Assembly: GCA_001577185.1 (NCBI GenBank)
Contig: LSCM01000076.1
Coordinates: forward strand, 1 to 6,605
Direction of reading: 5' to 3'
Length of the DNA: 6,605 nucleotides
Source: Cloacimonetes bacterium TCS62
Lineage (GTDB): Bacteria > Cloacimonadota > Cloacimonadia > Cloacimonadales > TCS61
The notes under the pieces were generated by a model. It was not told where the DNA came from and made no database searches. It saw only the letters and a list, made by a program, of their open reading frames with translations. This document shows positions 1-5,801 of the stretch, one piece after another (position 1 is the first letter of the stretch; the number at the start of each line of letters is the position of its first letter). A program made the translations under genes and the position numbers.

Positions 1-342
1 GATTTTATTAAGCAGTTCATTTTGGATACCGTGATTATCTGTTAGTTTGTTTGGTATAAAATAAAAATGGTTTTGAGATCCTATAGTTTCTAAAAAATCA
101 AATAAGATGTAGGTTGCCGAAATACCATCAATGTCATCATGTCCAAATATTATGATCTTCTCTTTATGCTCAACAGCTTTAATTATACGTCGGGCTGCTT
201 TTTGAATATCTTTCATTTGTGAAAAGTCTGGTATATTTTTTCTTGAAGTTTGGAAAAAAGAATTTGGGAGATTCCGGTTCTCAATGATCTGTTCTAACAA
301 TGTATCTTTTTTTGATTGGTTATACTCCCACCGGAAATTCAT
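1..342 (-). CDS. recJ: RecJ-type single-stranded-DNA exonuclease (DHH family), N-terminal 114 residues only
   Basis: This is the 5' part of a gene that continues beyond base 1; all 114 codons are open. RecJ is a 5'-3' single-strand DNA exonuclease acting in the cytoplasm in recombination and mismatch or base-excision repair. The order of elements matches RecJ: a Trp near the N-terminus (MNFRWEYN), an IPDFSQMKDIQKAARRI stretch equivalent to the 'lpDm.kAv.ri' of RecJ, and then the DHH motif I as IIIFGHDDIDGISAT (residues 63-77). An IPNKLTDNHGI segment (96-106) follows, at the place of RecJ's 'PnR..egyGl'. The first motif residues read HDDIDG instead of the usual DYDVDG, so the metal-binding Asp residues D70 and D72 are present. 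The ATG lies 5 nt after the stop of the upstream barrel gene, with a weak AGG 8 nt before it, so translational coupling is likely. The DHH, DHHA1 and OB regions lie outside the window. Another DHH phosphoesterase remains possible. Confidence 0.82.
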   Translation of the reverse strand, partial: MNFRWEYNQSKKDTLLEQIIENRNLPNSFFQTSRKNIPDFSQMKDIQKAARRIIKAVEHKEKIIIFGHDDIDGISATYILFDFLETIGSQNHFYFIPNKLTDNHGIQNELLNKI

Positions 343-347
343 GAATT

Positions 348-1577
348 TTACCTAACCATCTGTTTATCAGGCTCAGGAATATCTCTAGGGGCAGTTCTTT
401 TTGGTCTTTTCTTAAAAATATCAAATCCGGTTACACCAAAAGAAAATTTAAGGGAATCATCCTGTAATAAATGTTCATCAAGATTTCCCCTAGTTAAGTA
501 TTCTACAGAAAGTTCGATCTTTTTATCTGGTGACCGAAAAGGTATGGATAATCCACATGTAACTGCCTTTTCCCAAATTGCATTGTTGTTTCTTTCAAAT
601 TGTAATTCCCGAATATATCCACCGAATCTTAATGGAATTCTATTAAACCAAGATCCATAACCACTTAGTGGGTCATAAGCAAAACCTAAACCTAGCTTCG
701 ATGTATTTTTAGTGAATGAATCAGTCTTTTCCCATAGTGCATGGTGTACATCTAAAGAAGTTTTGTATTTCTCAAGGAATTTATAGGTTAAACCAACCGA
801 GATCTCTGCTGGAACTTCTAATAAATAATCATCGGAAATTTCCAATGTATCTGTATAAGGATAGTGATTATATTTATACTTTGCAGTACCTGTTAATTTA
901 ACTGCTGATGAATAAGACGCTCCTAAAGATACTGAGCCTAAACGCTTACTTAATCCAATTGAAAATCCGGGTTTTTTAAACAATTTTTCAATTTCATATT
1001 GCGCATCTTCTATATCGGAATCCTCAAAATCAATCTCCCAATACCGGATTCTGTTACCAAGATAATAATCTCCTGAAATGCCGAAATTAACAAATTTATT
1101 TTTTAAAGCATATAAAATTTTTGCTTTAAATATATTCGAATTCAAACGATTGACATTAGTATATTCCAAAGTATCTTGAAAAGCCTCATGAAACATATCA
1201 ATTTCATTTTCAATATTCCCGGAAGCAACAAGATTATAGCTAAAGGCAAAACGATGATTTTTAATTGGTACAGCGATCGAAAAGTAAGGAAGATCCAAAC
1301 CATCATCACGATATTCTTGTCCAATATTATCTTGGTACCAAACATATCCTAAAGATACACCAGTTGCAAACATAACATTATTGGTAGAAACGGATAATGA
1401 TGGATTACTAAAGTTCGGATTTATACGAAAAAGATCGGCTGATCCTGTATCTCCCATTCCCATGCCGTAAACATCATTGCCATAATATTTTAATGGCAAA
1501 CCATCAAATGAAAATATCGAATTACCAAGTAAAATAGTTGTAATCATCAACAGTATAAATAATATTTTATATTTCAT
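348..1577 (-). CDS. Outer-membrane beta-barrel protein, FadL/PorV-like, 409 aa
   Basis: I do not recognise a specific named gene. The protein begins with a signal peptide (positively charged MKYK, then a hydrophobic stretch to about residue 20-24). A GMGMGDTGSAD segment (38-48) and FRINPNFSNPS (50-60) follow; they resemble the 'GMGGA...NPA' N-terminus of FadL-, OmpP1- and PorV-like barrels. The remainder is a series of alternating aromatic and polar amphipathic strands, for example around FSIGLSKRLGSVSLGAS and LRFGGYIRELQFE, as expected of a transmembrane beta-barrel. Its last strand-like segment (about 377-388) is followed by a charged, Pro-rich tail (389-409), which is not a typical barrel C-terminus. 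The start ATG has a good GAGGTG Shine-Dalgarno with a 5-nt spacer (1583-1588). The gene is first in a minus-strand unit with the recJ-like gene. Substrate and role are unknown; a transport or surface-assembly role is only inference. Confidence 0.85.
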   Translation of the reverse strand: MKYKILFILLMITTILLGNSIFSFDGLPLKYYGNDVYGMGMGDTGSADLFRINPNFSNPSLSVSTNNVMFATGVSLGYVWYQDNIGQEYRDDGLDLPYFSIAVPIKNHRFAFSYNLVASGNIENEIDMFHEAFQDTLEYTNVNRLNSNIFKAKILYALKNKFVNFGISGDYYLGNRIRYWEIDFEDSDIEDAQYEIEKLFKKPGFSIGLSKRLGSVSLGASYSSAVKLTGTAKYKYNHYPYTDTLEISDDYLLEVPAEISVGLTYKFLEKYKTSLDVHHALWEKTDSFTKNTSKLGLGFAYDPLSGYGSWFNRIPLRFGGYIRELQFERNNNAIWEKAVTCGLSIPFRSPDKKIELSVEYLTRGNLDEHLLQDDSLKFSFGVTGFDIFKKRPKRTAPRDIPEPDKQMVR

Positions 1578-1604
1578 TAAGACACCTCAATTTTTTTTAA
1601 CAAA

Positions 1605-1630
1605 ATTTTATAGCATATTCTCTTTGTCAA
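1605..1630 (-). promoter_or_regulatory. Possible promoter for the minus-strand barrel-recJ unit
   Basis: Read on the minus strand, a perfect TTGACA (1630-1625) is followed by an AT-rich TATAAAAT (1612-1605). The spacing is short for a sigma-70 promoter: 14 nt to TAAAAT or 12 nt to TATAAA. Alternatively, AAATTTTG just downstream (1608-1601) is one base from the Bacteroidota -7 element TAnnTTTG, at a workable distance from the TTG. Position, about 30-50 nt before the start codon, is reasonable. The assignment is tentative because neither spacing nor element fits cleanly. Confidence 0.3.
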
Positions 1631-1637
1631 TTCATAG

Positions 1638-1672
1638 TTGAAATCATTCTAAGAACATTTCTTGAAATTATT
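1638..1672. repeat. Imperfect 11-bp direct repeat in the divergent spacer
   Basis: TTGAAATCATT (1638-1648) and TTGAAATTATT (1662-1672) match at 10 of 11 positions, with starts 24 bp apart. They sit between two divergent transcription units, where an operator could be placed. In DNA this AT-rich such matches also arise by chance, so a regulatory role is only a possibility. Confidence 0.25.
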
Positions 1673-1750
1673 ACAAAATAGGCACTTTGCAAATTTTTCC
1701 TTGCCATAAAACCCCCAAATTTATTTTTAACACTTCAGACAAGGAAAATA

Positions 1751-1783
1751 ATGAATCAAAATAATATTAGTGATAAGATTTAA
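1751..1783 (+). CDS. Possible 10-codon leader ORF upstream of efp
   Basis: An ATG at 1751 opens a short frame encoding MNQNNISDKI and stops at TAA 1781-1783. It has its own purine-rich AAGGA (1741-1745) with a 5-nt spacer. Its stop codon overlaps the efp Shine-Dalgarno (AAGGAG, 1782-1787), so ribosomes ending here would stand on the efp initiation site. This arrangement could give translational coupling or a leader control. The peptide has no proline run, so a sensor of EF-P activity through polyproline stalling is not indicated. It may simply be chance in AT-rich DNA. Confidence 0.25.
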   Translation: MNQNNISDKI

Positions 1784-1792
1784 GGAGATGTT

Positions 1793-2353
1793 ATGGCTAC
1801 AACATCCGATATTAGAAACGGTATGATCATAAGATTTAAAAATGGGCTTTATGAAGTAACAGAATTTTTGCATGTAAAACCTGGTAAAGGTGCAGCCTTT
1901 GTTCGTACTACACTAAAAAATATCGAAAATGGAAAAGTGATTGAAAATACTTTCCGAACTAGTGAAAAATTGGAAGAAGTACGCATTGAAAAACAGAAAA
2001 GGGAATTTTTATATTTTGATGGTAGATTTTATGTATTTATGGACACATCTACATATGAACAAAAGCCTGTTTCAAAAGACCTTATAGGAGATTTGGATAA
2101 ATATCTTATTGAAAATATGGAAGTCACGATGAAAGTCGATCCCGATGATAATATTATTGGTATTGAATTGCCTGTGACCGTTACTCAAGAAATAGCAGAA
2201 TGTGAGCCCAATATTAAAGGAAATTCTGCCTCAGTTAGCGGTAAAAATGCTACTACGATTACCGGATTAGATATTACTGTACCTTTTTTTATAGAGATTG
2301 GAGATAATATTAAAATCGATACAAGAAGCGGTGAATATATCGAAAGAGTTTAA
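1793..2353 (+). CDS. efp: Translation elongation factor P (EF-P)
   Basis: EF-P binds the ribosome between the P and E sites and relieves stalling at proline-rich stretches. At 186 aa the protein has normal length and three domains: a KOW-like domain I (about 1-63), OB domain II (about 64-127) and OB domain III (about 128-186). The domain I loop reads HVKPGKGAAFVRT, with the usually modified tip residue being Lys32. This places it with the lysine-type EF-Ps rather than the arginine (rhamnosylated) type. The C-terminal family signature K-x-A-x4-G-x2-[LIV]-x-V-P-x2-[LIV]-x2-G is met exactly at residues 151-170. A strong AAGGAG with a 5-nt spacer supports the ATG at 1793. No EpmA- or EpmB-type modification gene is visible here, so how or whether Lys32 is modified cannot be said. 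It is followed after 36 nt by a small zinc-ribbon gene, likely in the same transcript. Confidence 0.97.
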   Translation: MATTSDIRNGMIIRFKNGLYEVTEFLHVKPGKGAAFVRTTLKNIENGKVIENTFRTSEKLEEVRIEKQKREFLYFDGRFYVFMDTSTYEQKPVSKDLIGDLDKYLIENMEVTMKVDPDDNIIGIELPVTVTQEIAECEPNIKGNSASVSGKNATTITGLDITVPFFIEIGDNIKIDTRSGEYIERV

Positions 2354-2389
2354 ATATACTTGAAAAATAATTAAAACAAGGAGTAAAAT

Positions 2390-2596
2390 ATGCCAAAAGC
2401 AAGATCATTTGGAGCAAAACTTGCCCACGAAGCCAGTACCGAAGGAAAAATGATTTGTCCAAAATGTGATACTGAAATAAAAAAGATCAAACTAGTAAGA
2501 GCTCGTAAAGGAAAGAATAAGAGCTGGATGCCAAAATATGATTATGTAGACATTTGCAAATGTAATGAAAAAGATATTCTAGCCGGTAAGATCTAA
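2390..2596 (+). CDS. Small basic zinc-ribbon-like protein, 68 aa, unknown function
   Basis: I do not recognise a named family. The 68-aa protein has CPKC at residues 23-26 and CKC at 56-58, giving four cysteines in two clusters that could bind one zinc ion as a zinc ribbon. The N-terminus (MPKARSFGAKLAHEAS) and the linker (KLVRARKGKNKSW, 34-46) are rich in Lys and Arg, and no signal peptide or membrane segment is seen. It is therefore probably a cytoplasmic protein that may contact RNA or the ribosome; that is inference from charge and from lying 36 nt downstream of efp. It has its own strong AAGGAG Shine-Dalgarno (2378-2383, 6-nt spacer), and the codon use matches its neighbours, which supports a real gene. 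An intrinsic terminator begins 39 nt after its stop. Confidence 0.85.
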   Translation: MPKARSFGAKLAHEASTEGKMICPKCDTEIKKIKLVRARKGKNKSWMPKYDYVDICKCNEKDILAGKI

Positions 2597-2610
2597 AAAA
2601 CTTTTTAGAT
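2591..2610. repeat. AT-rich perfect inverted repeat overlapping the stop of the zinc-ribbon gene
   Basis: ATCTAAAAA and TTTTTAGAT are perfect complements separated by only AC, and the TAA stop codon of the small gene lies in the left arm. In RNA at most about 8 pairs could form with a 4-nt loop, all but one being A-U, so the hairpin would be weak. It could mark a pause or a 3' end element ahead of the stronger terminator at 2636, or be incidental. Confidence 0.35.
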
Positions 2611-2635
2611 AAAAGCTTTACAAACTACACGTCAC

Positions 2636-2675
2636 CTCCCTCTTGTCCTAAGATTAAGAGGGAGTTTATTTATTT
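2636..2675 (+). terminator. Intrinsic terminator of the efp operon
   Basis: A perfect 9-bp stem, CTCCCTCTT (2636-2644) with AAGAGGGAG (2656-2664), encloses an 11-nt loop. It is followed at once by the T-rich tail TTTATTTATTT (2665-2675). The stem is the most GC-rich stretch in this intergenic region. It lies 39 nt after the stop of the zinc-ribbon gene and ends only 22 nt before the start codon of the M6-family gene. Confidence 0.85.
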
Positions 2676-2686
2676 AAAGAGGAAAG

Positions 2687-5600
2687 ATGAAAAAAATATA
2701 TATTCTATTAATGATGATTGCAGTAGCAACAATCATATTTGCTGTTCCACCTGTACCTGAAAAAAAATCCGGTATTCGTCCACTACCCGAATACCCCTCA
2801 CAAATCTACGGTACGAGAACTTCTAAAAATACTGCTCTACCTCAAAGCATCTTAGTTATATTAGTAGAATTTCAGGATGTTCAATTTGATCTAATTCCCG
2901 ATTATCCGGATTCACTTGCACATGATCAGGAATACTTTGAACGATTATTATTTCATCTATCTTCCTATTATAAAGACGCCTCTCACGGTCAATATGTTCT
3001 TACTCAGGATAATTTTCATTTTTTAGAAAATACTATTATGGTTTCTAATGATATGGGCTACTATGGTGATGATGAACAAGGAATTGAAAGAGTTGCTTCA
3101 CTTCTAGTGGAAATAACTGAACTCTCCGATCCACAAGTAGACTTTAATAATTTTGATTCTATCATTGTATTCCATGCGGGAGCGGGACAAGAAGCTGATA
3201 TCACAGGGAATAATTCTGATGAGCTCTGGACTACTTTTCTTACAAGGCGATCTTTGCAGGCTGGATTAGACCCAGAAAATGATAATTTCCCAGGTATTGC
3301 AACTGATGATGGTATTTTTTTGAAAGAATTTATTCTATGCCCAGAAACTGAGTGGCACTCAGACTTAACAGATGAAGATCCAATTTATGGATTACTTGGA
3401 ATTATCGTACACCAATTTGGACATCTACTTGGACTTCCCACCTTATTTGATAACGATTCATCAAATGGTCGTTCTGCCGGAATTGGCTCTTTTGGATTGA
3501 TGGGGACAGGCGTCTGGAACGCCAATGGATTCGTTCCTCCTTTACCTTGTGCCTGGTCTCGTTATTATCTAAATTGGGAAAATGATAATCTAATTGAGAT
3601 CAACTCTTCCCAATCAGCAAACGACATAACTTTTCCCTCTGCGAATGATAATAGTACGTCGAAACTTTATAAGGTTAATATTTCTGAAAATGAATATTTT
3701 TTGTTAGAGAATCGCCAGCAGAATCCGGATGGAAGTACTTTTAACGAAGAACCTACATTTACTTTTCAACTTTTACCTGAAGGCCAGCAAGATGTTTACC
3801 CAACAGGACATCCAAATGAAGGACAGCCCAAATTCAATTTTATGGAGAACACTTATGAAGGATGTGAATGGGATTTTTATCTTCCTGGTTTAGGTACTTC
3901 TGATATTGATGGTTCTGGTCTTCTAATATGGCACGTTGATGAATTGATCATTAATGAGAATTTTGATCCGAATTTTGAAATTAATCAAATTAATGCCGAT
4001 GCAAATAATAAAGGCATAGATCTTGAGGAAGCTGATGGTATGCAAGATCTAGATACTGCTTTTCAAATCTATAGCTGGGGCTCTCCCAATGAAGCTTTTC
4101 GAGAAGGTGTGAATACTTATTTTGGGAAATCTACCCATAATGGTGAGTTTTCTTTTCCAACTTCGGAAAGTAATTATGGTGGTGTTCAGTTGGAGATATC
4201 CCAAATAAGTTCCTCAGATTCTATCATGACTTTTGATGTAAAATATAATTGGTCACTGTTTGCCGATTATATAGGTGAAAATCCCTTCTCCGCTGCTTTA
4301 ATAGATTTTGACTTTGATAATGAAAATGAATTATTCTATGCAATGAGCAATGGAAAATTGTGTCTGTGGAAAGATAGTACAATGGTACAAAATTTCCCTT
4401 ATACAATAGATTCTTTAGTAACTGAATTCTCATACGATATGGAATCGCGATCATTACTTATTCCAACCAAAAATCAATCTTCAGATATTGCTAAACTGTT
4501 TATCTTAAATAATTCTTTTTACGAAGAAAAATTCTTTCTGGATTATCAATGGGCAGGACCTGTTGTAGTTAATTCGGATGAAGAAAACAGAGTGATCCTA
4601 GGTCTAAATGCTTCTGATGAAATTGGTTCTAAAATAGTTATCTTGGACCCTGTATTTAGTATTTCAGATGAAGTGAGCTTCGAAGCTGATATCGCCTCCA
4701 ATCTTATGCTGAAAAATAACTACATCTTCTTTGTAGATAGTAACTGGCATTTAATTGAGTTAAATTTAGGAAACCATGCATCCGAAGATATTATTTTAGA
4801 TATTGATGGTGAAAAACCATCCATAGATTTTAGCATTTTAGCTGATTTGGATAATGATAACCATAATGATTTTCTAATTTCAGCAAACGATTCTTTGTTA
4901 TTTTGCTTTGATAAGAATGGAAGTTTATTCCCTGGTTTTCCTGTTACAGTACCTTTAAATGCTATGAGTATACCATCAATTGCGGATCTTGATAAAAATG
5001 GATATTTAGATGTTCTAATCGGTGGTGAAAATAGTTTTGCAGTAGTAAATAAAAACGGTGCTATTGTAAGTCCATCTTCCGAGATATCTAATCCGGATTC
5101 TGTGCTAATTGCATCAGGTGTAATTTCATTTGATATTGATAACGATGGCAACTTAGAAGTTTTGGGAAATATGTCTCGTAACAGATTGTACGTTTGGGAT
5201 GTTACTGCAAATGATCTTACAATGAAGGATGGTTATCCCATATCTTTTGGTGAAAGAAGTCTAAATTATCCTATAATCGATACATATTCCAATTATGGCA
5301 TTAATGCATTCATCCCTTCAAATAATGGGACTGTTTACAAAACTTCTTTACCTTCAGCTTTGCAAAGTGATGTTAGTTCAAATAACTGGAAAACAGAATA
5401 TGCAAATCTTCAGCGAACTGCTTCTTATCTAGATGATGTACCACCTAATATCGATCCTGGAGATAAAATCTTTAAAAAGGATAAGACTTACTTTTATCCA
5501 AATCCATTGAGTTCTACTTTCAATAAAGCAATAAATCATAATATGGATATTCCAGCCAACACGATCATCTTGCGAATTGAAACATATCAAAATATGAAAG

Positions 5601-5779
5601 TTGACATAAAAATATTTGACATAGCAGTAAACAAAATCTATAATAAAGTTCATTATTGTGAAGCCGATTTCCCACAATATATCCAGATTGATGTTAATGA
5701 TTTAGCTTCTGGTGTATATTTCGCAATCTTAAAAGCAGAAGGAAAGGTTAAAAAATTAAAATTTGCGATAGAAAAATAA
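2687..5779 (+). CDS. Secreted M6-family (immune inhibitor A-like) peptidase-fold protein with FG-GAP repeats and Type IX sorting domain; zinc site altered
   Basis: The 1030-aa protein starts with a signal peptide (1-19, likely cut after IFA). The M6 domain (about 53-520) shows the family's ILVILVEFQDV (55-65), SSYYKDASHGQ (92-102), IIVFHAGAGQE (159-169), a Met-turn GSFGLMGTGVWN (267-278), EYFLLENR (336-343), GLLIWHVDE (411-419) and GIDLEEADG (443-451). The zinc motif, normally HExxHxxGxxD, reads HQFGHLLGLPT (242-252). Both His ligands remain, but the catalytic Glu is Gln243 and the usual acidic ligand is Thr252, so proteolytic activity is doubtful. A beta-propeller-like region follows, with Ca-binding D-x-D-x-[DN]-x-x-x-[DE] loops at 540-548, 720-728, 767-775 and 816-824 (FG-GAP/VCBS type). 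The C-terminal 97 residues, from YFYPNP (935) through SGVYFAILKAEG to KLKFAIEK, look like a Type IX (Por) sorting domain. Inference: exported and surface-anchored or released. Start supported by AAGAGG (2677-2682). Confidence 0.93.
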   Translation: MKKIYILLMMIAVATIIFAVPPVPEKKSGIRPLPEYPSQIYGTRTSKNTALPQSILVILVEFQDVQFDLIPDYPDSLAHDQEYFERLLFHLSSYYKDASHGQYVLTQDNFHFLENTIMVSNDMGYYGDDEQGIERVASLLVEITELSDPQVDFNNFDSIIVFHAGAGQEADITGNNSDELWTTFLTRRSLQAGLDPENDNFPGIATDDGIFLKEFILCPETEWHSDLTDEDPIYGLLGIIVHQFGHLLGLPTLFDNDSSNGRSAGIGSFGLMGTGVWNANGFVPPLPCAWSRYYLNWENDNLIEINSSQSANDITFPSANDNSTSKLYKVNISENEYFLLENRQQNPDGSTFNEEPTFTFQLLPEGQQDVYPTGHPNEGQPKFNFMENTYEGCEWDFYLPGLGTSDIDGSGLLIWHVDELIINENFDPNFEINQINADANNKGIDLEEADGMQDLDTAFQIYSWGSPNEAFREGVNTYFGKSTHNGEFSFPTSESNYGGVQLEISQISSSDSIMTFDVKYNWSLFADYIGENPFSAALIDFDFDNENELFYAMSNGKLCLWKDSTMVQNFPYTIDSLVTEFSYDMESRSLLIPTKNQSSDIAKLFILNNSFYEEKFFLDYQWAGPVVVNSDEENRVILGLNASDEIGSKIVILDPVFSISDEVSFEADIASNLMLKNNYIFFVDSNWHLIELNLGNHASEDIILDIDGEKPSIDFSILADLDNDNHNDFLISANDSLLFCFDKNGSLFPGFPVTVPLNAMSIPSIADLDKNGYLDVLIGGENSFAVVNKNGAIVSPSSEISNPDSVLIASGVISFDIDNDGNLEVLGNMSRNRLYVWDVTANDLTMKDGYPISFGERSLNYPIIDTYSNYGINAFIPSNNGTVYKTSLPSALQSDVSSNNWKTEYANLQRTASYLDDVPPNIDPGDKIFKKDKTYFYPNPLSSTFNKAINHNMDIPANTIILRIETYQNMKVDIKIFDIAVNKIYNKVHYCEADFPQYIQIDVNDLASGVYFAILKAEGKVKKLKFAIEK

Positions 5780-5801
5780 TTAAGTACAAATTGAGGAGAA
5801 T

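Noticed and set aside
316..660. Plus-strand open frame of 114 codons
   Set aside because: It lies antisense to the well-supported barrel gene and crosses the recJ-like start; it has no Shine-Dalgarno and no recognisable protein character.
1672..1730. Plus-strand sigma-70 promoter for efp
   Set aside because: TTGCAA (1687-1692) and TTGCCA (1701-1706) occur, but no good -10 hexamer lies 16-18 nt after either. The nearest (TATTTT, 1722-1727) has a 15-nt spacer and four of six matches, so I could not support one.
2720..2760. Proline-rich start of the M6-family protein (VPPVP) as an EF-P-dependent control linked to nearby efp
   Set aside because: Only a Pro-Pro pair, not a run of three; such pairs are common in secreted proteins, and a terminator separates the two units.
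4720..5151. Minus-strand open frame of 143 codons
   Set aside because: It is antisense within the FG-GAP region of the M6-family gene, whose sense protein has clear repeats and motifs; low-complexity Ser/Lys/Pro composition is typical of a shadow frame.
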